From an uncultured Pelagibacteraceae bacterium (lineage in GTDB: Bacteria; Pseudomonadota; Alphaproteobacteria; Pelagibacterales; Pelagibacteraceae), in contig CACFZE010000006.1 of the NCBI GenBank assembly GCA_902570695.1, positions 21,446 through 85,445 of the forward strand: 64,000 nt of DNA, in the 5' to 3' direction. The translations under genes were made by a program, and so were the position numbers. Below are positions 25,941 to 34,341 of the stretch, in pieces; positions within the stretch are counted from its first letter, which is position 1, and each line of letters starts with the position of its first letter. The notes under the pieces were generated by a model, which was not told the DNA's origin, made no database searches, and worked only from the letters and a program-made list of their open reading frames with translations.

Positions 25941-26719
25941 GATAAAGTTAGAGCTCTTACTATCATAATTATACTTCCCGCAATCATAAAAAATTCAATA
26001 AATTTTTGATGTATTTTATTTCCAATCTTATCTACAATTTTTTTTCCAACATAAGTTCCTCCTAGACACATAATTCCTAAAAAAGTTCCAAGAGTAAATA
26101 TTTCTAAATCAATCACCCCTAGTTTGATAAAGTATATAGATCTGATAATTATCGTAAAAAGATCCGCTACCGAACTTGTTCCAACAAGCACAGAGCCAGT
26201 AAGGCCTGTAGCTGATAATCCCGTTAGTATCATCAGACCTGGTCCCAAAATAATTCCCAAGGATAGTCCAGTGAAAATTGCATATCCAGCTAAAAACCAA
26301 TTATTGAAATAAATATTATAAAAATTGAAGCTTTTTTTAAGAATTACTAAAAACAAAATTGAGAAACCTACAATTAAAGTTAATAATTTTGCCGAAGCTA
26401 CATAGTAAAAATATGTACTAAAATATAATCCTGGCGCAGCAAAAGTGATAAAAAAAAACGATTTTTTCCAATCAATAGAATTTCTATAAAGAATAATTCT
26501 CCAGATATTAATGTATAAAGTTAGAATAGTAACGATTGGTATAATTTTTTTAATTCCAACAATTGGAATTAGAACCACTCCAATTAAAATACCAGCTCCA
26601 TATCCTGACATACCAGCAATGATTGAGCCAATTAAAGTCAGAACAATAATTGATACTAAGCCAAAAGTATCAAATGAACTCAAAAACTCTTTTAAAATTA
26701 GAAAAATTTCATTCAGCAT
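25937..26719 (-). CDS. TSUP (TauE/SafE) family membrane protein, third copy
   Basis: A 260-residue polytopic membrane protein. The first repeat motif is IIAGMSGYGAGILIGVVLIP near residue 32; the second half has LSLGIILGPGLMILTGLS near 150. It is more divergent than the other two TSUP proteins of this window (the paired glycine motif is GYGAG rather than GxGGG). Converges with the SDR gene. Function by family only. Confidence 0.8.
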   Translation of the reverse strand: MLNEIFLILKEFLSSFDTFGLVSIIVLTLIGSIIAGMSGYGAGILIGVVLIPIVGIKKIIPIVTILTLYINIWRIILYRNSIDWKKSFFFITFAAPGLYFSTYFYYVASAKLLTLIVGFSILFLVILKKSFNFYNIYFNNWFLAGYAIFTGLSLGIILGPGLMILTGLSATGLTGSVLVGTSSVADLFTIIIRSIYFIKLGVIDLEIFTLGTFLGIMCLGGTYVGKKIVDKIGNKIHQKFIEFFMIAGSIIMIVRALTLS

Positions 26720-26814
26720 TATATGAAGCGATAAATTGTACTATTAAAAACAAATGAATTATTAAATCAGATCTATATGATAATATATGTATATAATCAA
26801 TTTAAAGATAATTA

Positions 26815-28221
26815 ATGGATACTACAAATATATTAAATTCAATTAAAAATATTTCAGAAGTTATAAACATAAAGGAAAATAAGGATGAAGTTATTAAGCA
26901 TAGTAGAGATTGGAGAGGAAGAATAAATAACAATGCGTTGTGCGTTGTATTTCCAAAATCTAATAATGATGTCTCAAAGTTATTGAAATTTGCAAATTCT
27001 AACAATCTTAAAGTAATACCACAAGGTGGCAACACAAGTTTAGTTGCAGGTAGTAGTCCAACAGAAAATGAAAAAGAAATTTTAATTAATTTAAAAAAAA
27101 TGGATAAAATTATTGAAATCGATAATTTTAATAAATGTGCAGTAGTTGAAGCAGGTGTTATAGTTGATAACTTATCTGACGAACTTAATAAAATTGGAAA
27201 ACATTTCCCAGTTGAAATGGCATCAACTGGATCCTCTCAAGTAGGGGGAATTATATCTACTAATGCAGGCGGTATTAATGTTTTGAGGTATGGATCAGTA
27301 AGACAAAATATTTTAGGTTTAGAGGTAGTTACAGCTAATGGTGAAATTTTAAATCTTGGATCAAAAGTTGTTAAAGATAATACAGGTTACAATCTAAAGG
27401 ATTTGTTTTGCGGATCTGAGGGAACATTAGGAATAATTACAAAAGCAATTTTAAAAATTTACCCTAAACCAAAAGATCATATACATTTTATAATGTCATT
27501 TAATAGTATTAATAATGTTCTAAAAACATTTGAGAAGATTAATAATGATTACAGTGGCTATATTGAAGGCTTTGAGTTTATTCCCCATCTATCTTTTGAA
27601 TTATGTATTAAGCATAAATTAATAGGTAGAAATTTTTTTAATAAAAATTATCCTTATTACGCTCTAGTAAAAATTGCAGTTAATGAGGGCAAGGATATTA
27701 TTTTAGAAAATTTTCAAAATAAAATGATGTCAAACGATAACTTATTTGAAGATTTAATAATTGCTCAAAATATTCAAGAGAGTAACAATTTTTGGCAATT
27801 TAGAGAAAAATTGACCGAAGCTCAAAAATTAGATGGAAAATTACTTGGTTTTGATATTTCTATACCTTTGGATCATCTAGACTCTTTTTTTGAAAAAAGT
27901 AAATCTTTGATAAATGATATCGTACCAGGAGTAAAGTTTCATACTTTTGGTCATTTAGGAGACTCAAATATACATTATAATTTAATTCAACCAGATAATT
28001 TTAATGGAAATTTTTTTGATTGTGAGAATGATATAAAAAAAATTATTAATCCTCTTTTAAAAAAATACCATGGTTCAATAAGTGCTGAACATGGCATTGG
28101 AATATTAAAAAAAGATGATTTTTATGAAACAAAATCAAAAGAAGAAATTCTAATTATGAAAAAAATTAAATCTTTATTTGATCCTAAAAATATTCTGAAT
28201 AATAAAAAAATTTTTGATTAA
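26815..28221 (+). CDS. FAD-linked D-2-hydroxyacid dehydrogenase (GlcD/D-2-hydroxyglutarate dehydrogenase type)
   Basis: A 468-residue flavoprotein of the vanillyl-alcohol oxidase/PCMH fold. The FAD domain shows VIPQGGNTSLVAGSS near residue 69, STGSSQVGGIISTNAGGINVLRYG-type sequence around 140-163 and CGSEGTLGIITKA near 200. The C-terminal substrate domain has the metal-binding HTFGHLGDSNIHYN near 380 and SAEHGIGILKKDDF near 420. It oxidises a 2-hydroxyacid to a 2-ketoacid and passes electrons to the respiratory chain. Because it is next to suyAB and xsc, it may be the counterpart of the sulfolactate dehydrogenase SlcD, but glycolate, lactate or 2-hydroxyglutarate are equally allowed by sequence. 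Confidence 0.85.
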   Translation: MDTTNILNSIKNISEVINIKENKDEVIKHSRDWRGRINNNALCVVFPKSNNDVSKLLKFANSNNLKVIPQGGNTSLVAGSSPTENEKEILINLKKMDKIIEIDNFNKCAVVEAGVIVDNLSDELNKIGKHFPVEMASTGSSQVGGIISTNAGGINVLRYGSVRQNILGLEVVTANGEILNLGSKVVKDNTGYNLKDLFCGSEGTLGIITKAILKIYPKPKDHIHFIMSFNSINNVLKTFEKINNDYSGYIEGFEFIPHLSFELCIKHKLIGRNFFNKNYPYYALVKIAVNEGKDIILENFQNKMMSNDNLFEDLIIAQNIQESNNFWQFREKLTEAQKLDGKLLGFDISIPLDHLDSFFEKSKSLINDIVPGVKFHTFGHLGDSNIHYNLIQPDNFNGNFFDCENDIKKIINPLLKKYHGSISAEHGIGILKKDDFYETKSKEEILIMKKIKSLFDPKNILNNKKIFD

Positions 28222-28232
28222 AATAAGTTTTC

Positions 28233-29399
28233 TTAAGCACTTCGGTAGAGTTTTGTCATAACAAATTCTTTATGACCTAAAGCTTCTGCACATGTCAATC
28301 TACCATTTGCAACTCTTAATGTTGCTTTGATTAGCTCATCTCCTGCTTCATCTAAATTCATTTTTCTAGATAATATCTTAGATACATCTACATCGATGTG
28401 TTCACTCATTGTTTTTGCTGTAAGTGGATTTGCTGTTAGTTTTACAACAGGTTCAATAGGGTTGCCTATAATATTACCTTGTCCAGTTGGAAATAAATGA
28501 ATATTAAAACCGCCTGCAGCTTGTAACGTAACACATTCAGCTGCCGCAGAAGATGTGTCCATAAAATATAAACCTGGTCCTTTACTTGGCTCTTCAGCTG
28601 GTTCAAGAACATCAATAAATTGTCTTGAGCCAATTTTTTGAAAATTACCAAATGCTTTTTCTTCAATAGTGGTTAATCCACCCGCTATATTACCTGCAGT
28701 TGGTTGACTTTCTGAAAGATCATCTGTTGCTTCCTTTAAAATAAAATCATTATAAGCACTCCAAGTTTTTTTAAATTTCTCTTGAGCCTCAGGTGTTTTA
28801 CCTCTTTTTTCACAAACCGTTTCGGCTCCTGTTAGTTCTGAAGTTTCACCAAAGCATAAATGAACACCTAGTGGCTCTAGTTTATCCATTAAATTACCAA
28901 CAGTAGGGTTAGAAGCTAATCCTGAAGTAGTATCTGACTCACCGCACTTTACAGAAATCCATAAATCACTAATTGGGCGTTCTTCTCTCTGTTTTTCAGA
29001 AGCCCACATAGAAAACTCTTGAGCTTTTTTTGATACTTTGGCAATAGTATCTATATCTCCCACACCTTCTATACTAAAACCTTCAACAGGTTTACCGGTA
29101 ACGGCTATTGCATCGACAATTCTTTTTGTCCACTTAGGCTCAATACCAATTACTATTACAGCAGCAACATTTGGATTTTTTCCTGTTCCTATCATCGTTC
29201 TAAAATGAAGTTCAAGATCAGCACCAAATTGTAATCTTCCGTACGAATGAGGTAAAGCTATTGTTCCTTTTATATTGTTAGCAACTGCTTCAGCGCATGC
29301 ATTTGAAATATCATCAACTGGCAAAATTATTACATGATTTCTTGTTCCAGATCTGCCGTCTTCTCTTTTATATCCTAAAAAAGTTTTTGGGATTTCCAT
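28233..29399 (-). CDS. suyB: UxaA-family large subunit, probable (R)-sulfolactate sulfo-lyase SuyB
   Basis: A 388-residue protein of the altronate/galactarate dehydratase (UxaA) family, catalytic domain only. Family features include [19 protein letters not shown] at the N-terminus, the [20 protein letters not shown] region near residue 55, and cysteines in [19 protein letters not shown] near 150, likely iron ligands. It forms a pair with a separate 95-residue SAF subunit two bases upstream, the arrangement of SuyAB, which splits 3-sulfolactate into pyruvate and sulfite. Adjacent divergent xsc supports a sulfonate role. A sugar-acid dehydratase in two subunits remains the main alternative. Confidence 0.75.
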   Translation of the reverse strand: MEIPKTFLGYKREDGRSGTRNHVIILPVDDISNACAEAVANNIKGTIALPHSYGRLQFGADLELHFRTMIGTGKNPNVAAVIVIGIEPKWTKRIVDAIAVTGKPVEGFSIEGVGDIDTIAKVSKKAQEFSMWASEKQREERPISDLWISVKCGESDTTSGLASNPTVGNLMDKLEPLGVHLCFGETSELTGAETVCEKRGKTPEAQEKFKKTWSAYNDFILKEATDDLSESQPTAGNIAGGLTTIEEKAFGNFQKIGSRQFIDVLEPAEEPSKGPGLYFMDTSSAAAECVTLQAAGGFNIHLFPTGQGNIIGNPIEPVVKLTANPLTAKTMSEHIDVDVSKILSRKMNLDEAGDELIKATLRVANGRLTCAEALGHKEFVMTKLYRSA

Positions 29400-29400
29400 T

Positions 29401-29688
29401 TTACCACTTTTTCGTTTTTACATTATGGACATGAACATGCTCGCCCTTTTTAATATTTTTGACAACTTTACCAATATCATGACCATACTTAAGAATAGTG
29501 TCACCCTCTTTTAGATCAGTCATCGCAATTTTGTGACCCAATGGTATTTCATCCATTGATTGAATTTTTACTGATTTATCATTTTCCATGATCCAACAAT
29601 CACAATCCTGTTTAGGAGTAATTTTCTCAATAACCACAACACCCACGTTGTCTTTTTCATCATGAATTATAATGTCAGTACCAGCCAT
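29401..29688 (-). CDS. suyA: SAF-domain small subunit, probable sulfolactate sulfo-lyase SuyA
   Basis: A 95-residue SAF-domain protein matching the N-terminal domain of altronate dehydratase but encoded as a separate small subunit, as in SuyA. Visible features are [12 protein letters not shown], the [21 protein letters not shown] core near residues 47-67 and HVHNVKT at the C-terminus. Its stop is two bases from the suyB start on the same strand, so the two are translated together. Diverges from xsc over a 90-base gap that should hold promoters for both. Confidence 0.78.
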   Translation of the reverse strand: MAGTDIIIHDEKDNVGVVVIEKITPKQDCDCWIMENDKSVKIQSMDEIPLGHKIAMTDLKEGDTILKYGHDIGKVVKNIKKGEHVHVHNVKTKKW

Positions 29689-29778
29689 TGTGACGATTTC
29701 TTAGTTTGAAATTCGGGTCAATTTATATATGAATTGGATCCTTTGACAATTAAAAAATAGATTTTATAAGGGATACAT

Positions 29779-31563
29779 ATGGCAAAAATGACAACTGAAG
29801 AAGCTTTTGTAAAAGTTTTACAAATGCACGGCATTGAACATTCATTCGGAATTATTGGATCAGCATTTATGCCAATCTCTGATCTATTTCCTGAAGCTGG
29901 AATAACTTTTTGGGATGTTGCTCATGAAACTAATGGTGGGCTTATTGCTGATGGATACACAAGAGCTACAGGCAAAATGTCAATGGTCATTGCTCAAAAT
30001 GGTCCTGGCATAACTGGATTAGTTACTCCAATTAAAACTGCATACTGGAATCATACACCTTTATTATTGGTGACACCTCAAGCTGCGAACAAAACAATGG
30101 GTCAAGGTGGTTTTCAAGAAGTAGAGCAAATGAATTTATTTAAAGACATGGTGTGCTATCAAGAAGAAGTTAGAGATCCTTCAAGAATGGCAGAAGTTTT
30201 AAACAGAGTAATAGAAAAAGCATTTAGAGGTTCAGCGCCTGCACAAATAAATGTGCCAAGAGATTTTTGGACACAAGTTATAGATATAGAATTACCTCCA
30301 ATTGTAAGATTTGAAAGACAAGGTGGCGGAAAAGATGCTGTTGATAGAGCTGCGAAATTATTATCAGAAGCAAAATTTCCAGTAATTTTATCTGGGGCAG
30401 GAGTTGTTATAGGAGATGCTATAGATGATTGTAAAAAATTAGCAGAAAAGCTTGATGCACCTGTATGTAATGGATATCAACATAACGATAGCTTTCCAGG
30501 AAGCCATCCATTAGCTGTTGGTCCATTAGGTTACAACGGATCTAAAGCTGCAATGGAATTAATTTCAAAAGCTGACGTAGTTTTAGCATTAGGAACAAGA
30601 TTAAATCCATTTTCAACATTGCCAGGATATGGAATTGATTACTGGCCAAAAGACGCAACAATAATTCAAGTTGATATGAACCCAGATCGTATTGGTTTAA
30701 CTAAAAAAGTTACAGTTGGAATTTGTGGAGATGCTAAGATGGTATCGCAACAAATATTGGAAAAACTTTCATCAAATGCTGGAGATAATGGTAGAGAAGA
30801 TAGAAAAAATCTCATTCATCAAACAAAATCTGCATGGTTACAAACACTTACAAGTCTAGATCATGAAGATGATGATCCAGGGACAGTGTGGAATAAAGAA
30901 GCAAGAGAAAGAGATAAAGATAGAATGTCTCCAAGACAAGCATGGAGAGCTATCCAAGCAGGTTTGCCTGAAGATGTTATAATTTCAAGTGATATTGGAA
31001 ATAATTGTGCAATTGGTAATGCATACCCAACATTTGAGAAACCAAGAAAATATTTAGCACCAGGTTTATTTGGACCATGTGGTTATGGATTTCCATCTAT
31101 TCTTGGGGCAAAAATTGGATGCCCAGATACTCCAGTTATAGGTTTTGCAGGTGATGGTGCATTTGGAATAAGCATGAATGAAATGAGTTCGTGTGCTAGA
31201 GAAGAATGGCCAGCAATAACAATGGTAATTTTTAGAAATTATCAATGGGGTGCTGAAAAAAGAAATTCAATATTATGGTTTGATGATAACTTTGTTGGAA
31301 CAGAGTTAGATCCAGAATTAAGTTATGCAAAAGTTGCTAATGCATGTGGATTAAAAGGTGTTATCGCAAATACAATGGAAGAAACTACTAAAGCAATCAA
31401 GCAATCATGCGAAGATCAGAAAAAGGGTATTACTACATTTATTGAAATAATCTTAAATCAAGAATTAGGTGAGCCATTCAGAAGAGATGCTATGAAAAAA
31501 CCAGTTAAAGTAGCGGGCATAAGCAAGAGTGATATGAGACCTCAAAAGTCTCTTGTTAGCTGA
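29779..31563 (+). CDS. xsc: Sulfoacetaldehyde acetyltransferase (ThDP-dependent)
   Basis: A 594-residue thiamine-diphosphate enzyme of the sulfoacetaldehyde acetyltransferase type, which cleaves sulfoacetaldehyde with phosphate to acetyl phosphate and sulfite. The activating Glu is in VAHETNGGLIADGYTR near residue 50, the ThDP-binding GDGAFGISMNE near 459 and the Xsc-typical FRNYQWGAEKRNS near 487; length equals that of characterised Xsc proteins. An AAGGGA ribosome site lies 6 bases before the ATG. This is the common endpoint of taurine, isethionate, sulfoacetate and sulfolactate pathways, and it links the sauS/sauT and suyAB genes of this window. No pta gene for acetyl phosphate is seen here. 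Confidence 0.93.
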   Translation: MAKMTTEEAFVKVLQMHGIEHSFGIIGSAFMPISDLFPEAGITFWDVAHETNGGLIADGYTRATGKMSMVIAQNGPGITGLVTPIKTAYWNHTPLLLVTPQAANKTMGQGGFQEVEQMNLFKDMVCYQEEVRDPSRMAEVLNRVIEKAFRGSAPAQINVPRDFWTQVIDIELPPIVRFERQGGGKDAVDRAAKLLSEAKFPVILSGAGVVIGDAIDDCKKLAEKLDAPVCNGYQHNDSFPGSHPLAVGPLGYNGSKAAMELISKADVVLALGTRLNPFSTLPGYGIDYWPKDATIIQVDMNPDRIGLTKKVTVGICGDAKMVSQQILEKLSSNAGDNGREDRKNLIHQTKSAWLQTLTSLDHEDDDPGTVWNKEARERDKDRMSPRQAWRAIQAGLPEDVIISSDIGNNCAIGNAYPTFEKPRKYLAPGLFGPCGYGFPSILGAKIGCPDTPVIGFAGDGAFGISMNEMSSCAREEWPAITMVIFRNYQWGAEKRNSILWFDDNFVGTELDPELSYAKVANACGLKGVIANTMEETTKAIKQSCEDQKKGITTFIEIILNQELGEPFRRDAMKKPVKVAGISKSDMRPQKSLVS

Positions 31564-31587
31564 TATTAATAAAATTTCATAATAAAT

Positions 31588-32445
31588 ATGAAATTTGTCT
31601 CTTTCAAACACAACAACGTTGAAAAGTTTGGAATAATTGAAAATAATCTCATCACTGATCTAACTGGAAAGATAGGTGGAGCTTCAAATTTAAAAGAATT
31701 AATAAAGATTAAAAAAATTAAAGAAGCAAAAGAATATGTAATAAGCAATCCCGGTTCCATAAAAACTGATGAAATTGAATACTCACCTCTGATTCCTAAT
31801 CCAGGTAAAATTATATGTGTAGGTTTGAATTACATTGAACATGCAAAAGAAACCAATCGTACAGTTGAGGAAAACCCAGTTATATTTCACAGATTTCCAG
31901 AAAGTCAAACAGCTCATATGCAGGCAATCCAAAGACCATCTGTATCCAAAAGTTTAGATTATGAAGGTGAAATGGCAGTAATTTTGGGTGAGGGCGGCAA
32001 ACATATCAAACCAGAGAATGCTTTAAAACACATTGTTGGTTTTTCATGTTATAACGAGGGAACAATTAGAGAGTGGCAAAGACATACTAGACAATTCGGT
32101 ATGGGAAAAAATTTTGAAAAGACAGGAAGTTTTGGTCCTCATATGGTTTTAACAGATGATATTCCAGATTATAAAAGTTTAACAATAGAGACGAGGCTTA
32201 ATGGTGAAGTGATGCAAAATGCTAAATTAAGTCAATTAATTTTCGATTTGCCAATTTTAATTTCTTACGTATCTAAAGCTATGGCTTGGCGAGCAGGAGA
32301 TGTTTTAGTAACAGGAACTCCCGGTGGAGTAGGATCAAAAAGAAATCCACCTGTATATATGAAACCTGGAGATAATGTTGAAGTTGAAATCACAAATATT
32401 GGAGTTTTGTCTAACACTGTTGAAGATGAAATAATTCATGAATGA
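31588..32445 (+). CDS. Fumarylacetoacetate hydrolase (FAA) family protein
   Basis: A 285-residue protein with the FAA hydrolase fold. The core begins at KIICVGLNYIEHAKETN near residue 72; metal-binding acidic residues are in LDYEGEMAVILG near 126 (ExE pattern) and Asp in the VLTDDIPDYKSL region near 187; GDVLVTGTPGGVG near 235 is a typical family loop. Members hydrolyse or decarboxylate acylpyruvates and related 2-ketoacids. Lies 24 bases after xsc and overlaps the next small gene by four bases (ATGA), so it is part of the xsc transcript. Specific substrate unknown. Confidence 0.87.
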   Translation: MKFVSFKHNNVEKFGIIENNLITDLTGKIGGASNLKELIKIKKIKEAKEYVISNPGSIKTDEIEYSPLIPNPGKIICVGLNYIEHAKETNRTVEENPVIFHRFPESQTAHMQAIQRPSVSKSLDYEGEMAVILGEGGKHIKPENALKHIVGFSCYNEGTIREWQRHTRQFGMGKNFEKTGSFGPHMVLTDDIPDYKSLTIETRLNGEVMQNAKLSQLIFDLPILISYVSKAMAWRAGDVLVTGTPGGVGSKRNPPVYMKPGDNVEVEITNIGVLSNTVEDEIIHE

Positions 32446-32648
32446 GTAATAATTTAAAAGTTTCAATAATTATAATACTTGGAGTTATAGCATTGTATAT
32501 ATCAACTCAGTATTATTCAGGTTTTAACAAAAGCAAAACCATTAAAGCATGTATAATTGGAAAAGCTGAATTAGATTCGAATAAACCTGAGAGCGAAAGG
32601 CTCTCTGCTGATGAAGTTAAAAAATTTTGTGAAGATCAAATAAAATGA
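32442..32648 (+). CDS. Small single-span membrane protein, unknown function
   Basis: A 68-residue protein whose start overlaps the FAA-hydrolase stop (ATGA) and whose stop overlaps the aminotransferase start. It has one N-terminal hydrophobic span (VSIIIILGVIALYIS, residues 7-21) and a soluble tail with two cysteines (about 37 and 64) and an acidic EFxx-like SADEVKKFCEDQ end. The tight coupling on both sides makes it a real gene. I do not recognise the family. Confidence 0.75.
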   Translation: MSNNLKVSIIIILGVIALYISTQYYSGFNKSKTIKACIIGKAELDSNKPESERLSADEVKKFCEDQIK

Positions 32649-33793
32649 TGAAAAAATCAAAAAGATCTGATGTTGATCCATTTATAGTAATGGATGTAAT
32701 GGAATCAGCAAGAATTGCCGAAGAAAAAGGTAAAGATATAATTCATATGGAGGTAGGGCAGCCAGGAACACCAGCACCTAAGATTGCTAAAGATTATATT
32801 ACAAATGAGATAAACAAAAACAATCTAGGTTATACAGTATCACTTGGTCTGCCAGCCCTAAGAGAGAAAATTTCAAAGCTATATGGAGATTGGTACAACT
32901 TAGATTTAAATCCAAATAGAATAGTAGTTACAACAGGCTCCTCTGGAGCTTTTATATTATCCTTTTCTGCACTATTTGATAGTGGAGACAGAGTTGGAAT
33001 TGGTTCTCCAAGTTATCCTAGCTATAGACAAATACTAAAATCACTAAGTTTGGAAACCGTAGATATTCAAACCAAACTTCAAAATAGATTTCAACCAGTT
33101 CCAGATGATATTACAGATAATAATTTAAATGGAATTCTTGTTGCATCACCTGCAAATCCAACTGGGTCTATGTTAGATAAACAATCCTTAGAGAATTTAA
33201 TTAATACTGCAAATGAGAACAATGTAAGCTTTATTAGTGATGAAATTTATCATGGAATTCAATATGAAAATAACCCAACTTCAGCTTTAGAGATTACAGA
33301 TAATTGTTATGTAATTAATTCTTTTTCAAAATACTTTTCAATGACTGGTTGGCGAATAGGCTGGATGGTTGTACCAGATGATCATGTTAGACAAGTAGAA
33401 AGACTTTCACAAAATTTGTTTGTTTGCCCTCCTCACGTAAGTCAAGTTACAGCTCTTGCTTCTTTAGATGCAAATGAAGAGTTACAATCGAATGTTGAGG
33501 TATATAAAAAAAATAGAGAGATACTTTTAGAAGAATTACCGAAGGCAGGATTAAAAAAGTTTTCACCACCTGATGGAGCTTTTTACATTTATGTTGATAT
33601 ATCTGAATATTCAAATGATAGCTTAGCTTTTTGTAAAAAAGTTTTAGATGAAGCAAATGTTGCTATAACACCAGGAATTGATTTTGATCAAAAAAGAGGA
33701 AATTCTACTATCCGATTCTCATATGCCAGAAGCACAAAAGATATAATTGAAGGTGCTAAGAGAATTAAAGATTTTATGTCTAAAAATTATTAA
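32645..33793 (+). CDS. Class I/II pyridoxal-phosphate aminotransferase
   Basis: A 382-residue fold-type I aminotransferase of the aspartate aminotransferase group. The PLP lysine is in NSFSKYFSMTGWRIGW near residue 232, with ASPANPTGSMLD near 165, SDEIYHGIQY near 200 and the carboxylate-binding Arg in STIRFSYARS near 360. The last gene of the xsc transcript, followed by a strong terminator. Given its neighbours it could transaminate cysteate/sulfopyruvate or an ordinary amino acid such as alanine; the sequence does not decide. MM start: either methionine could be used. Confidence 0.88.
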   Translation: MMKKSKRSDVDPFIVMDVMESARIAEEKGKDIIHMEVGQPGTPAPKIAKDYITNEINKNNLGYTVSLGLPALREKISKLYGDWYNLDLNPNRIVVTTGSSGAFILSFSALFDSGDRVGIGSPSYPSYRQILKSLSLETVDIQTKLQNRFQPVPDDITDNNLNGILVASPANPTGSMLDKQSLENLINTANENNVSFISDEIYHGIQYENNPTSALEITDNCYVINSFSKYFSMTGWRIGWMVVPDDHVRQVERLSQNLFVCPPHVSQVTALASLDANEELQSNVEVYKKNREILLEELPKAGLKKFSPPDGAFYIYVDISEYSNDSLAFCKKVLDEANVAITPGIDFDQKRGNSTIRFSYARSTKDIIEGAKRIKDFMSKNY

Positions 33794-33839
33794 AAGGGGT
33801 CAGCTCAATTGGTTATTACCAAAAGAGCTCCCCTTTTTT
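33793..33839 (+). terminator. Intrinsic terminator of the xsc-FAA-aminotransferase unit
   Basis: Immediately after the aminotransferase stop, AAAAGGGG (33793-33800) and AGCTC (33802-33806) pair with GAGCT (33825-33829) and CCCCTTTT (33830-33837), leaving an 18-base loop and ending in a run of seven T. This is a classical rho-independent terminator; the A-run at the 5' side means it could also work on the opposite strand. Confidence 0.85.
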
Positions 33840-34141
33840 ATGCCATTTTGGCCAAATCCATCAAATGGATTTAGTTTGTGTTATTTTTAATATGTGATAT
33901 CTCACCAGCTAAGTGTCAGGTGGCGTTATTCTAAGCATTTGCACCTCCTTCACTTATAAAAATAAGTTTTAGGTAGGTTGTATTCAACAAATTTATTTCT
34001 ATTTTTTATAAATATATTATTTGAATACAACCTGTCTCTTTAGTAGATTCTCGATATTAAAATAATTAAAATATTCCCAAACTCTTAAATGAAACTTATG
34101 TCACAGAGACAGATAATAAATATATTTGTAATTAAAATCTC
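33840..34141. other. 302-base gene-free region with several inverted repeats; candidate structured RNA
   Basis: No gene is seen here. It contains an 8-bp hairpin with 3-base loop (33854-33861/33865-33872), a stretch where CACC (33903-33906), GGTG (33919-33922) and CACC (33942-33945) can pair in two mutually exclusive ways, the sequence CACCTCCTT (33942-33950), identical to the anti-Shine-Dalgarno end of 16S rRNA, and a 13-bp perfect inverted repeat (33975-33987 / 34021-34033) with a 33-base A+T-rich loop. Together these suggest a leader or small RNA ahead of the small gene and photolyase gene. No known riboswitch class was recognised. Confidence 0.4.
33975..34033. repeat. 13-bp perfect inverted repeat
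   Basis: AGGTTGTATTCAA at 33975-33987 is exactly complementary to TTGAATACAACCT at 34021-34033, separated by 33 bases that are nearly all A and T. There is no T-run after it, so it is not a simple terminator. It could be an RNA stem, an operator, or a remnant of a mobile element end. Confidence 0.65.
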
Positions 34142-34333
34142 ATGAAAACAATATTTGTTATTGGATCAAAAAAACATACTTTGAAGTACACAAGAAAAAT
34201 GCCCGAAGGTGAAGTTAAGAAAATGAAATCTTTTGTTACAAACAAAGGACAAAAACTTGAAAAAACTTCAAAATTTAAAATTTTAAAAGTCTCAGACGAC
34301 AAAACTTCAAGAACTTTCAAAATCAGTCTTTAA
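34142..34333 (+). CDS. Small basic protein upstream of photolyase, unknown function
   Basis: A 63-residue lysine-rich protein without membrane spans, starting at an ATG at 34142 and ending 8 bases before the photolyase gene, with which it is probably cotranscribed. The composition (about one residue in four is lysine) and the alternation of K and T/S resemble small nucleic-acid-binding or ribosome-associated proteins, but I do not recognise a family. It lies directly after the structured intergenic region. Confidence 0.6.
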   Translation: MKTIFVIGSKKHTLKYTRKMPEGEVKKMKSFVTNKGQKLEKTSKFKILKVSDDKTSRTFKISL

Positions 34334-34341
34334 TTATTAAA

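Noticed and set aside
28233..29688. The two-subunit UxaA-type genes as altronate dehydratase
   Set aside because: Not excluded by sequence, but altronate dehydratase is usually one chain, and no uronate genes are nearby whereas xsc is adjacent; SuyAB is the better fit.
29743..29770. Consensus-like promoter TTGACA and TATAAG immediately before xsc
   Set aside because: The spacing is 16 bases and transcription would begin only a few bases before the ATG, removing the AAGGGA ribosome site that is present. The match is probably chance, or marks a weak secondary start.
33942..33950. CACCTCCTT as the 3' end of a 16S rRNA gene fragment
   Set aside because: Only nine bases match and upstream sequence has no 16S similarity that I can see. 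Retained only as part of the structured-region finding.
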